This document shows, piece by piece, positions 34,301 through 45,213 of a DNA stretch of 64,000 bases. Each line of letters opens with the position of its first letter. Positions within the stretch are counted from its first letter, which is position 1. This DNA comes from Pontederia crassipes (taxonomy: Eukaryota > Streptophyta > Magnoliopsida > Commelinales > Pontederiaceae). The notes beneath the pieces were generated by a model. The model did not search any database, was not told the origin of the DNA, and saw nothing but the letters and a program-made list of their open reading frames with translations. The position numbers and the translations under genes were made by a program. The DNA is taken from NCBI GenBank assembly GCA_030549335.1, contig CM060196.1, positions 73,058,139 to 73,122,138 of the forward strand, in the 5' to 3' direction.

Positions 34301-35707
34301 ACCTCTCAGTTGTAGATATAAGCAAGATCATATAATGTCAAGAATAGGGCATAAATAGATGAGTTCTGAATGCAGAATCAAGAATCAAAAAAGCAGAAAT
34401 TATGAAATTAGTGCATGAAATCAGAAATGTCCACATCCATCCACAATTAACCTAGACTACTACCCTATCCTAGGAGACATGGAGTTTAGCTCCTCATAAT
34501 TACAGAGTTTGATACAAAATAAAGTGAAGAATAGAAGGAAATCATCTTGGATTGAAGCTTGTCGAGAGGTTTTCCAGCAGCACTTCCACTCCAACTCCAA
34601 AACCCTGCACTGATCAGCCCCCCCCCCCCCCCCCCCCCCCTCCTCCTCTAGAAAATCCACCTTTTATATGACTCCTTTCCACCCTTGAATCAGCATCAGA
34701 ATGTTCTTCCAAACCCTGATTAAGCCACCTGTCCACTGCCAGAATTCCAGCTGCAGATTCATTTTTGTGCAAGAAAAAATAGATGGTCCCCCCTACTTTT
34801 TCCACTTTTTGGCCACATTTTTCCCTATTATAAATTCCAAAACAGCAAGCATCAAAGCTCTTGAATGGTGTTTTGACATATAAAGACCAAGATAATGATA
34901 GTTGCTAGCTCAGATATCAAATGAAGTTGGGTGTTGTGCAGGAGTGATAACTTATATCGATATTAATGAATTTAGGGGTCCGGAATGATAACTTGTCACA
35001 AATCATGGAAATTATCCAAATGCAAGTGATTCAAAGCATTAGAAGCATCAAATGGACTAGAGTAACAAGTGAGTGCATTCAAAAATCAAATATGAATGAT
35101 ATTTCTAAGGAGTGATAACTTGGGTTCCCAAAAATGATAACTTATATGACTTAAAAATGATAACTTGTGATAACTTGAGTTATGGTTATCCAAATGTGAT
35201 GAAATTTGGCCAGCAATGAGTTAAAACAATAATAAGATGATTGCTTAAGGTCCCTGTGCAGAATTAATGGTTTCGCATGTCGAAATGATAGAATTGCCCT
35301 TTAACGATAACTTGGCACTTGAAAAATGATAACTTGTTCAAATGGACTTAAAACTTTGCACAAGTTGAGATGTGACTATCCAAATATGATTTATACATGA
35401 TAATGATGGATTTAGAGCAAGAAAACCATTGAAAATTAGTTCATTCAAAATAATGATAACTTGACATACAATAATGATAATTTGTTCTCAAAATGATAAC
35501 TTGGCATAGAATTTAAATATTAATGGATTTTGGCATTTCAGAACCTCTATGCATATGAAATTAAGTATGAAATGAAAAATATCAACTAGTTATCACAATG
35601 TATGCATTCCAAGTATAATTGGCCCAAAAATAGGCAAAAGTGGGACTCGATATGTATGAATTGCATCTAAAATGGGTTAGAAACATATAGTGATCAGCAA
35701 GTGATCA
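31343..35707 (-). mobile_element. Truncated Athila-like element 3
   Basis: Minus strand. The 5' LTR spans 35707 down to 32681 (TGATCACTTGCTGATCA ... ATATCACTATCA), followed by the primer site TGGCGCCGTTGCCGGGGA (about 32674-32657), a leader and a gag fragment. At about 31986 gag passes straight into an LTR fragment (31343-31985) that repeats 33113-33775 of the 5' LTR. Protease, pol remnant and most of the 3' LTR are missing, and no TSD remains. The LTR has a 23-C run at 34618-34640. It is a third, independent member of the family in this window. Confidence 0.85.
31986..32520 (-). pseudogene. gag fragment of Athila-like element 3
   Basis: Starts M-N-L-I-L-L-N-L-F at 32520. An Arg-rich and then Glu-rich stretch (F-E-E-E-E-E-E-A) is followed by a stop at 32257, after which the frame resumes V-A-N-F-E-V-N-P and S-L-K-D-K-A-K-T-W-Y-K to N-P-E-E-V-D. 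There it fuses to LTR-derived sequence. Same family as 19996-21560. Confidence 0.85.
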
Positions 35708-35997
35708 GGAGACCATTTAAAAATCGACTCAAAATTGGGGGATCATCCGTGTAATTTATCCGATTTGCTAGCGTTAAATGACGTGGATGACTTGAATGAC
35801 ATAAATAAAAGAAAAACGACTCACGTGGCGTTCACGTATGCAAGGCAACCTGGAAATCTAATATCACCGGTCAAGAGGACTAATCGTGCAAGAAAATAAA
35901 AGATGAGGGACGTTCTACTTACAAATTGAAGTTGGGAGACCAATTTAAAAATGACTCAACGCTGTAGGACTAATCGTATAATTTACCCATATTTTTC

Positions 35998-36690
35998 CTT
36001 ATTTTCAATATATTTACTATTTTTTATATTTTAAAAAAATGGATAATTAACTTGGTCATCAGAGTCTCTACAAGTCAAGGTACCATGTAACTTAACTTCT
36101 CACTACTTGACTTATTGTAATACGGAGACAAAAAGAAAAAGTATCGATCAACGTAGGCAAACGTGCAAATGGATGCATGCAAAAATTTTTATGTTAATGA
36201 CTTAATGCCGACAAAAAGCTTTACACGTAAGATCTCGAGAAAACAATAACAACTCTTAACACTATTAGCATGTTGCTTATAGTAAGTACCATATTGTGGG
36301 AGCCCTATCATTGAACTTTAACAATATTAATAACAACTCTAGTTAATCAACTCCTACGGTCAACTATCATACAATTGTATATATTTATTTGCGACACGAA
36401 AATGTTAGACCTTTTCAAATTAGTAAGAACTGAGAAAATCTTAATTAATTAAAATTTAAAGTATTAGAGCACTTGTCTAATTGACTAACAATAGTTAACC
36501 TATCACAAATTATGAGAGACGTGAAAGTACCACGTAAATTAATTTGTCACTATATAATATTGGGGCAAAAGAAAGTGTATCTGTCAGTGCGTAGGCAAAG
36601 TGCAAATGGATGAATGCAAAATTTCTATGCCAACGACCATTGTTTTAAAAATAGAACGACCGATCGATTGGATCAGTTTAATCCCTAACA
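35998..36690. repeat. Triplicated segment, copy 2, right end
   Basis: Matches 58320-58985 of copy 3 (GTCAAGGTACCATGTA, GCATGCAAAA, ATTAGCATGTTGCTTATA, AATTGTATATATTTATTTG). Within it, a block of about 440 bp is repeated: the phrase GGCAAA(C)GTGCAAATGGATG..ATGCAAAATT occurs near 36150 and 36595. No coding frame. Confidence 0.75.
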
Positions 36691-36695
36691 TGAAC

Positions 36696-39024
36696 TGTAA
36701 TAACTCGCCATTTCAAAAAAAAAAGGAAAACGAACAGAACGAAACAGCTGACCAGGGGAGGAATTTCCTCCCCTGATCGCGGCCGTTTCGAATCCGGTCG
36801 GCTGAGGGCCGGCCGATGCTATAAAAGAGGACGCGAGGGCAACCCTCGCCCGACCGTCGCCCTGTCCTCCTCTTTGTCTTCTGCGTCTCCGGCAACCGAC
36901 GCGCAAGTGATCAGAGCACAGGCAATCCGACGCACATCCACGCCCCATCGACGCACGGTGAATTCCCTTCGACGTTCACGAGGATCCAGCGCACCTTTCC
37001 ACCGACCTGAGGCGGCTGACGAGTGAACGAACGACGCGAAAATCGCCAATGAACTCCAACAGTCGAACAACGAAGGTGCCTTAGATTTCCTAATCCCCTA
37101 GATGATGAAATAGAGATCTATTGATGCGTAGTAGGATATCATTATGATCCTGAATGCTTTAGAATCATCTTTTGTATTGTGGTCTTCCCGATTCGACGGC
37201 CAGAGAGTCGCCGGAAATGGGGAAGACGATCGACGCAGATCTGCGAGTCGGGGACCCGGTCCGAGTCATGTACGACCCGGCCCGGATCATATTTAAATGC
37301 AGTCCAAGTCCAAGTAGACCCGGACCGAGCCACCTTGTTGACGTTGTCGCGAGATCACCGCCTAAAACTCGGCCCGAGCCTCCATGACCCGGCCCGGGTC
37401 ATACTTATATGCAGTGCGGGTCGTGTACTGCCTAAAAACCCGACCGAGTCAGGTACCAACTCAGCCCGGGTCCCACGGAACGGTCGCGCGGACCGAGCAT
37501 GAGCTCGATCAGGTGGCGACCGGTGCACTACCTATGACCCGGCCCGAGTCGAACATCGACTTGGACCAGGCCATGTGCATCGACCCCACGGCAATGACTC
37601 AGCCCGAGTCCACCTCAACTTGGCCTGGGTGCTATCGGACAAAATAGAGGCTTCTTTCGTTAAGTCCAATTTTCATAAGTCGAACCCTATTTTTTTGTCA
37701 GGATCACTCGAAGTCTTGTCTAAGACCCTAAAGACTATGATGAGTCTTACCCTACCTAAAGGAGGAGTAGCTATTTGGCATTAAGATCAAAAGGGAAGTA
37801 ACTTAATGTTCTCTCTCGTCTGATTCTTAAATCACATTAAAGACATGCAAAGACAAGTAAAGCAAAGATAACACTATGGGATTGCTATGTGCCGCCCCAA
37901 TGTATGGAATAAAGATCATGGTATTGTATAGAGAAGGGACAGGTAGTTAGCTGAGGAGACAGCGAACTTACTGGTCTTCGATGACCATTGTTCCTGAGAT
38001 TACATGTCCTCTCCCACCTTTATCTTGAAGAAAGGTGATGCATTGTCACACTCCTTTCCCCAAAGATATATAGTATTGAGCTAGAGGGACAGGTAGTTAG
38101 CTGAGGAGTCAGTGAACCTACAGGTTCTTAAATGATCACTGTTCTTAGGGTGCAGGTACTCTCCCACCTGCATTTTGAAATGGGTGATGCATTGCCACAC
38201 CCCATCCTCAATATGGGCTTACTGATTTTACAAATTCAGAGAATCACCTCTGGCATTCCAATCTAATAAAGTCGAGCTCGCATAGGACAAATAACTTTAA
38301 GGATATCATAGTAATATAAAAGACGTAGTTGAACTCACACTAATGTAAAGTAAAGTATGGCATAGTAAAGTACAGAGCACAACACAGTAAATAATGGAAT
38401 ATAGTATGGCAAGGTTAATGCAAGGAATATAGATGTTCAAAGTAAAGTATAGTAAAGACAAGGTATGGTTATAGTATAGCACATAGTACAAGTACTGATA
38501 TGGTTGGAGCATATTTTTGTTCAATACTGATTCAAATGTTATATCATCGATTATTATTTCATCGTATATGCTTCTATTGTACTGAGCATCTTTGCTCATG
38601 GGTATTTGATTCCGCTGCATTGGGATTTTATAGGTGAGAGCTCTAATTGAAGAGGTGGTGGAGGGCACATGGCTTGAAGAGTGCTGCACATGACTAATCT
38701 ATTACTTCAAGTCCTCACTATTGCATTCTGTTTAATCATTGTCGCTTATTCAAAAGATATCATGTTATTCTGCCTGTTAGACTTCCACTCAAATGTTGAT
38801 CTTGTTGCAAGTTGTGATCTTTTCTCATTTTGCCATAGACTGCATTGACATTCCAACGTTTGAACTTTCGCAATAAAGACTTTGATTATATTTTCTTATA
38901 ATATTGATGCCACATATGCGTTTTTGTTGAATGGCCATGGTCAATAGTGTAGTAGGCAGTGTAGCACTCCCGGGGTCAACTTGATCGCCTACGTGGTAGG
39001 AGGGGTGATTTTGGGGGTGTTATA
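36696..39024 (+). repeat. Left LTR of chromovirus
   Basis: 2329 bp. It includes a GC-rich part with GACCCGGCCCGGGTCATA phrases (37240-37640), a pair of tandem units of about 160 bp (about 37930-38210, each with GGGACAGGTAGTTAGCTGAGGAG), and a GTAAAGTATGG..GTAAAG-rich stretch (38340-38480). A possible TATA box, GCTATAAAAGAGG, lies at 36818. Ends in TATA instead of TACA. Confidence 0.92.
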
Positions 39025-39027
39025 GTT

Positions 39028-39040
39028 TGGTATCAGAGCC
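39028..39040 (+). promoter_or_regulatory. Chromovirus primer-binding site (initiator tRNA-Met)
   Basis: TGGTATCAGAGCC, three bases after the left LTR end. Confidence 0.93.
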
Positions 39041-39235
39041 TAAGTTTTTAACTCCCTCAATGATCATAGTAGAGTAGATATTATAGTATAGTCATCATTG
39101 TCCATTTTATCTCTTCAGTTCAAAGTAAAGTCATGTGCAAGCTTCTCAAGTATCTGCGGCTCCACTCCTCAAGTAAGTAATAACTACATTCTCCTGTAGA
39201 TTATACTTATATTATTGAGTAACTTGTTATTATAG

Positions 39236-39688
39236 ATGCCACCTCGACGTATCACATCTCGAGTCGTTCATGGGGGGCGCAGAGTGATGTACGTGGTGGA
39301 GTCACAGATGCATCCTCCAACCACGCAAGGTCAAGAATCAAGATCGGCTCGTAGCGAGAGCCATGGGCGAGGCCAAGGTCGAGGATGTGGACGTGGCATT
39401 CCACCTCCTGTGTCACCACCAATAGAGTAAGAACCCGCAACAATAGAAAGTGTTGGAAGTAACGTACCATTGATGTGTCTCCCACGTGTGAACGAACCCC
39501 TCCCTAGAGGCTGCCGTCTGGAAGACGATCCACATGAATTAGAGCTAGGGGATGAAGCATCCAGTTCGATCAAACCCAGCGTCCTATTGGAAGAGAGGCC
39601 CACCTACTGCATTGAGTGCGGATGGCATGGGCACTACTTTTGGGACTGCCCTGATCCTTCTTGGTGTTGGGATGACTACTTCTACTGA
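39236..39688 (+). pseudogene. Extra zinc-knuckle frame upstream of chromovirus gag
   Basis: Two short frames. 39236-39430 starts M-P-P-R-R-I, like a gag start, and becomes Gly/Arg-rich (G-R-G-Q-G-R-G). 39470-39688, in another frame, carries a clean CX2CX4HX4C knuckle (C-I-E-C-G-W-H-G-H-Y-F-W-D-C) and then W-C-W-D-D-Y. A second M-P-P-R-R start follows at 39981, where gag proper begins. It may be a duplicated gag N-terminus or a lineage-specific leader gene. I do not recognise a specific protein. Confidence 0.5.
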
Positions 39689-39980
39689 AAGAAGGCCGTC
39701 TAGTCATTAGTGTTAATTAGATGTTTTAATTTTTCTTTTAGAATAAGATCTCATAACATTAGAGTAGTATGGAACATGGAAAGTTTTAGATGTGGAAGAC
39801 CTTAGTGTCGCCTTCGTTGAATGCTTTACAGTTTGATTATGACTAAACTCTGTCATGATCTTGACTTGATTTAGTGGATATCTTGCCATAAGGCAACGAT
39901 TATGATATGGGTTCTATAATTATTGTGAATTATGATTTTGATTCTACACTATTGCTCAATCATTCTTATGATCTTTTATA

Positions 39981-41045
39981 GATGCCTCCTCGTAGAAGAC
40001 TGCAAGTTTCTGACAATGAGGACGAGATTCATAACGAGGGGGGTCAGTCATGGTCCTCCTCATTCTCCTCCTCCGCCTGAACCACCAATGCAGCAAGAAC
40101 GACACGCTCCCCTTCCCTGCACAATACAAGATATTTGAAGGTCGAAACCTCCGACGTTTAATGGTGAAGGAGGCATAGAGGTAGCTGAACAGTGGATGGA
40201 AACAATCAAAGACAAGTTCAACATTCTTGATGTTCCAAAAAACAAGAAGGTGTTATTCGAGGTGGACACCCTCAACAAAGATGCTAAGGATTGGTGGAAG
40301 ACAAAGAAGGCCATCAGTTTTTCGAAAGTCAAAGTGATTGCTTGGGAGGACTTCCGCAAGGTGTTTGAGACGTGCTTCTTCACTGTCTTTCAAAGGGATT
40401 TAAAGCAAAAAAAATTCCTGAACTTGGAGCAAGGGACTATGACTGTATCTCAATACATGACCAAGTTTGTCCAACTGAAGAAGTACTCCAAACTGATGAC
40501 GGACGAACTGCATACAACGAAGCATTTTGTAGACGGACTGAACCCTACTTTGAGGACACAAACAAGATCGGGAAATTGCAAAACCCTGGATGAAGCGGTT
40601 AGTCTAGCTCCAATGATTGAAAAAGACCATCAGGACCTACAGAAAGACAAGAGGGTCCAACTGAACGTAGGCCAAAGTCTCCAGCAGTAACAACAATTCC
40701 GAGGGAACAACCATCACCAGCAACGATGGGACAACTGACCCCGCCCGTATCCAACCCCTCAATAGTATAATCGCCCTCAACAGTAACCATACCGCCCTTC
40801 CAACAAGCTCCTCCATCATAGCAATAACAGCAATAGAATTAGCGGCCCCCTCAGCAGGCGCTAAGGCGCCCAGCTCAACAGCAGAGACAACATCCTCCAA
40901 GAGCCCCTCAGGCACCACCCGCATTAAGTGAGCGGGTTTTATGCAATACCTGTGGCAGGACCCATGCAGGGGAATGTCGAATGAAGACTGGAGCATGATT
41001 CCACTGTGAAAGAATAGGCCACATCACAGTGAACTACCCAAAACA
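39981..41045 (+). pseudogene. gag of chromovirus
   Basis: M-P-P-R-R-R-L-Q at 39981 is followed by stops, then the retrotransposon gag core in the frame 40196-40690 (F-N-I-L-D-V-P, D-W-W-K-T, W-E-D-F-R-K-V-F, F-L-N-L-E-Q-G-T-M-T-V, Q-Y-M-T-K-F). A stop at 40688 precedes a Gln-rich stretch. Near 40945-41030 two degenerate knuckles are seen, C-N-T-C-G-R-T-H-A-G-E-C and H-C-E-R-I-G-H. Nucleocapsid/capsid precursor in intact relatives, disabled here. Confidence 0.85.
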
Positions 41046-41370
41046 TGGTCAACAGTTGGTGCAAGAAAGACTCTTCAACTTAGAAGATGATGCTCCACTG
41101 AATGATGTTGAAGTCATTCAAAGTACACTCTTCGTAGTAGAACTATCCACTATAGTATTATTCGATTCCGGTGGGTCCCATTCTTTCATATCAGAAGAGT
41201 GTGCCCATACATTAGGGTTAGCTGCCATGAACTTAGATCATAAGATGAGCATACTTACTCCACAGGGAACCCTACTCACCACTAAATATCTCCCTGATGT
41301 ATCCATAGAGATAGACAAAAAAAATTTCCCACAAATCTTACCATTATCGCTATCAGAGATTATGATATAA
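41029..41370 (+). pseudogene. Protease of chromovirus
   Basis: The active-site motif V-L-F-D-S-G-G-S-H-S-F-I at about 41155 has Gly where the retropepsin motif has Ala (D-S-G-A). A-H-T-L-G-L and I-L-T-P-Q-G-T follow. The frame stops at 41370 before the expected I-L-G-M-D-W-L, whose remnant (L-D-M-N-W-L) lies in the next frame. Confidence 0.82.
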
Positions 41371-41629
41371 TTTTGGACATGAATTGGCTAACCTTCCACG
41401 ATGCTTTCATTCTATGCAAGCAAAAGAAGGTTGTTATAGGAACACAGAATACAGACAGAGCCATTGTCAGAGGCATAGCTTGGAAAGAATAAAAAATAAT
41501 AGCGTCTGCCATGAAAGCACACAAACTCATTCAACGTGGGTGTAGGGGTTATCTAGCAAGTGTGACCAAAGTAGAAGAAGAAATCAAGACCCCTCAGGAC
41601 ATAGAGATTGTAAGGGAATTCCCTGATGT

Positions 41630-42940
41630 ATTTCCCTGAAGATGTTAGCGTTCTACCGCCCAGCAGGGAGATAGACTTTTATATAGAAGTGGTACTTGGT
41701 ACTGCACCCATTTTCAAAGCTCCTTATCGCATGGTTCCAGCTGAGATGAAAGAGCTGAAGACCCAGATTCAATAACTACTGGATAAAGGTTTCATCAGAC
41801 CCAGTGTATCACCATGGGATGCATCAGTCCTTTTTATCAAGAAGAAAAATGACTCACTGAGACTTTGTATCGACTACAGAATGTTGAACAAAGTTACAGA
41901 GAAGAACAAGTACCCGCTACCTTGCATCGACGACCTATTTGATCAATTGTCCAATGCAAAGGTCTTCTCCAAGATCGATTTGAGGAGCGGTTATCACCAG
42001 CTCAGGGTAGCAGAAGAAAAGCATAGAGCTGCATAGACCTCGCATCGATGACCTATTTGATTCAGATCACGATACAGACACTACGAGTTTCTAGTAATGC
42101 CATTTGGATTAACCAATGCCCAGCAGCATTCATGGACCTCATGAATCGGACTTTTAACGAACATCTGGACAGGTTCATAATCGTCTTCGTAGATGACATC
42201 CTCATTTACTCGGCAAGCATAGAGCTGCATAGGGAACACCTGAGGATAATCTTTGAAACTTTGCGAGCAAAGAAATTATACGCAAAGTTTTTAAAATGTG
42301 AATTTTAGTTAGAAGAGATTATATTTCTTGGCCACATGATCTCCAATGATGGAATCACAGTCGATCCAGCAAAGGTAGAAGTAGTATCCAATTGGTCTCA
42401 ACGAAAGAGTATTTCTAAAATCAAGAGCTTCCTTGGTCTAGCAGGATACTACAGAAAATTCATCAAAGACTTCTCCAGAATAACATTGCCGCTGACCAAA
42501 CTCACCAAAAAGGGAGAGAAGTTTATCTGATCATCTAGATGTGAAGAGAGTTTTCAGGAGTTAAAAAAGCGGTTGACCTCAGCACCAATCCTTACGTTAC
42601 CATGATAATGGTGGTTACGTAATCTACAGCGATGCCAGCGACGCCAGACTGGGCATGTATTAATGCAACATGAAAAGGTTGTAACATATGCATCCAGACA
42701 GCTCAATGCACGACCTCGAACTGGCAGTAGTAGTATTTTCCCTGAAGCTTTGGCGCCATTACTTGTATGGAGAAGAGTTCGTGGTCTACACTGACCACAT
42801 GATTTTGAAGTATAATTTTACACAGAAGGATCTCAATATGCATCAAAGAAGATGGATGGAATTCTTGAAGGACTACGAGTTTGCTATCAACTACCACCCT
42901 GGTAAGGCAAACTCAAAAACTGACGCACTTAACCGAAAAT
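41630..42940 (+). pseudogene. Reverse transcriptase and RNase H of chromovirus
   Basis: Palm and finger motifs in order: [47 protein letters not shown], then after a scrambled patch (42018-42060) M-P-F-G-L-T-N-A and the catalytic F-V-D-D at about 42190. The thumb and connection (F-L-G-H-M-I-S, F-L-G-L-A-G-Y-Y-R-K-F-I) follow. RNase H keeps [10 protein letters not shown] and V-Y-T-D-H (42760-42800). Stops occur at several sites (41639, 41776, 42034, 42307, 42528) and the region 42530-42690 is frameshifted. Confidence 0.9.
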
Positions 42941-43035
42941 GAGAAGGATATGTTGCCTTCATGCGCCTCCGATAGTTTGAATTTTTTGAGGAACTTTTCA
43001 AATGGGCGCCAAGGATAAGACATGATGGGTCACTA

Positions 43036-43818
43036 ATGATGATGCAACGTATAATACCGGACATCATAGGAAGAATCATCGAAGCACAGGTTGAAGATCC
43101 AGACCATCAAACTATGATGATAAAGACTAGACTTGAATCAATAGACTTTAAAGTCTCTTCAGACGATGGCATCAGGTACCGTGATCATTTATGGGTACCA
43201 AATAATCCTAAACTACGAATAGAAGTGCTTGACGAATGCCATAAAATAGAATTTGCAATTCATCCAAGGAGTACAAAGATGTATAAAGATGTGCAGAGAA
43301 GTTTCTGGTAGCCAGATATGAAGAAGGAAATAGCAAAATACGTCTCCAGATGTATAGTCTGCCAAAAAGTCAAAGTAGAACACCAGAAACCTCAAGGAAT
43401 CTTGAAGCGTTTAGGCATCCCACAGTGGAAGTGGAAAGAGATAGAATGGATTTTCATCACGGGCCTGCCTCGGACTCAGAAAGGACATGATGCCATCTGG
43501 GTGATAGTGGATCGACTCACTAAATCGGCTCACTTCCTACCCATCAAGGTAAAGCAATCTCTCGATAGTCTAATGGATCTATTTGTGCAGGAGATCGTTA
43601 GACTCCATGGGATATCAGTTATCGTATCTGATAGGGATCCTAGGTTTACCTCGAGATTTTGGAAGAGCCTCCAGAATGCTTTTGGGGCTAGACCGATCCT
43701 ACTTAAAGTCACCCCCACCAATGGCGTAATGCGCTTTAGCAAGCATGGGAAATTGAGCCCTAGGTATGTGGGTCCATTTAAAATCTTAGATATGATTGAT
43801 GACTCAGCAGCAGGTTAG
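43036..43818 (+). pseudogene. Integrase of chromovirus with internal deletion
   Basis: The zinc-binding part is present (I-H-P-R-S-T-K-M-Y, then C-I-V-C-Q-K-V-K at about 43357). The core begins W-I-F-I-T-G-L-P-R where relatives have an Asp two residues before the phenylalanine position, so the first catalytic Asp is lost. The second is kept in V-S-D-R-D-P-R-F. The third acidic residue (in the H-P-Q-T-D-G-Q-S-E region) is deleted: the frame jumps at about 43685 from N-A-F-G-A to L-L-K-V-T-P-T-N-G-V and S-P-R-Y-V-G-P-F of the C-terminal domain. Cannot integrate DNA. Confidence 0.88.
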
Positions 43819-43841
43819 CCCTACCCCCGGCATATGCTAGA

Positions 43842-44110
43842 GTGCACAATGTCTTCTACGTTTCACTACTCCACAAGTACAAACACGACTATGCCAATGT
43901 GATCCAAATTGAAGAACCAAATCTTAAGGAGGATCTAACATATGAGGAACAACCCACAAAGATACTAGAATATCAAGAGCACCAGCATGGGAAGAAGAGG
44001 GTATCGTTGGTCAAAGTAGCATGGAAGCATCAATAAGGAAAAGAGGCAACATGGGAAGTAGAATCGAAAATGCGTGAGAAATTTCTTGAACTATTCGATA
44101 AGCCCTAACT
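43842..44110 (+). pseudogene. Chromodomain end of chromovirus polyprotein
   Basis: V-H-N-V-F-Y-V-S-L-L is followed by D-L-T-Y-E-E-Q-P-T-K-I-L and V-S-L-V-K-V-A-W-K-H, a stop at 44036, then E-A-T-W-E-V-E-S-K-M-R. This is the chromodomain layout that in chromoviruses directs integration to heterochromatin. It ends shortly before the purine tract at 44140-44154. Confidence 0.85.
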
Positions 44111-44154
44111 TTTATCTAAATTCGAGGACGAATTTTCTTTTAAGGAGGTAATAG

Positions 44155-45213
44155 TGTAATGACTTGCCATTTCAAAAAAAAGGAAAGCGAACAGAACAAA
44201 ACGGCCGACCAGGGGAGGAATTTCCTCTCCTGATCATGGCCGTTTCGAATTCGACTGGCAGAGGGCCGACCGATTCTATAAAAGAGGACGCGAGGGTAAC
44301 CCTCGCATCCCTTGGAAACCCTCGCCCGACCGCCGCACTGTCCTCTTCTTCATCTTTTGTGACTCCAACAACCAACGTGCAGGCGACCAAAGCATAGGCA
44401 ATCCGACGCATGTCCACACTCCAACGATGCACAGTGAATTCTCTTCGACATTCATGAGGATCCGGTGCACCTTTCTACCGACCGAAGGCGGCCGACGAGC
44501 GAACGAATGACGCAAAAATCATCGACGAACTCCAACAGTCGAACAACGAAGGTACCTTAGATTTCCTAATCCCCTAGATGATGAAATAGAGCAATATTGC
44601 TGCGTAGTAGGATATCATTATGATCCTGAATGCTTTAGAATCATCTTTCGTATTGTGGTCTTCCCGATTTGATGACCGGAGTCGCCGGAAATAGGGAAGA
44701 TGACCGGCGCAAATCTGCGCGTCGGGGACCTAGTCCGAGTCATCTACGACCCGGCCCGGGTCATACTTAAATGTAGTCCAGGTCCAAGTGGACCCGGACC
44801 GAGCCATCACGTCGACGTTGTCACGAGATCACTGCCTAAAAATCAGCCCGAGTCTCCATGACCCGGCCCGGGTCATACTTATATGCAGTCCGAGTCATGT
44901 ACGGCCTAAAAACCCGACCGAGTCAAGTACCGACTCGGCTCAGGTCCCACGGAATGGTCGCCCGGACCGAGCATGAGCTCGATCAGGTGGAGCCCGGGTC
45001 ATACTTATATGCATTCTGGGTCGTGTACGGCCTAAAAACCCGACCGAGTCAAGTCCCGACTCAGCTCGGGTCCCACGGAATGGTCGCCCGGACCGAGCAT
45101 GAGCTCGATCAGGTGGCGACCAGTGCACTACCTATGACCCGGCCCAAGTCGAACATCGACTCGGACCGGGCCATGTACATCGACCCGACGGCAGCGACGC
45201 GGGCCAAGTCCAC
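44155..45213 (+). repeat. Right LTR of chromovirus, left part
   Basis: Begins TGTAATGACTTGCC, the mate of 36696. It contains a 124-bp tandem duplication (about 44870-45117) not present in the left LTR. Interrupted at TCCAC (45209-45213) by element 45214-54345. Confidence 0.92.

Larger units (their letters stand above)
31225..35988. mobile_element. MULE-type element with 9-bp TSD, carrying an Athila-like fragment
   Basis: Flanked by an exact 9-bp duplication ATATTTTTC (31216-31224 and 35989-35997), the Mutator signature. The undisturbed site is seen in copy 1 near 9050 (CAAATATTTTCCTTATTTTC). Terminal sequences GGATAAATTACACGAATGG (left) and, inverted, GGGTAAATTATACGATTAG (right) belong to the same family as 11237-15296. 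The left terminal repeat is short (31225 to about 31342), the right is 281 bp (35708-35988). Everything between is a minus-strand Athila-like element. No transposase. Confidence 0.85.

Noticed and set aside
37179-37647. Overlapping Pro/Arg-rich frames
   Set aside because: They arise from GC-rich GACCCGGCCCGAGTC repeats in the chromovirus LTR. The same pseudo-frames recur at 44788-45322 in the other LTR.
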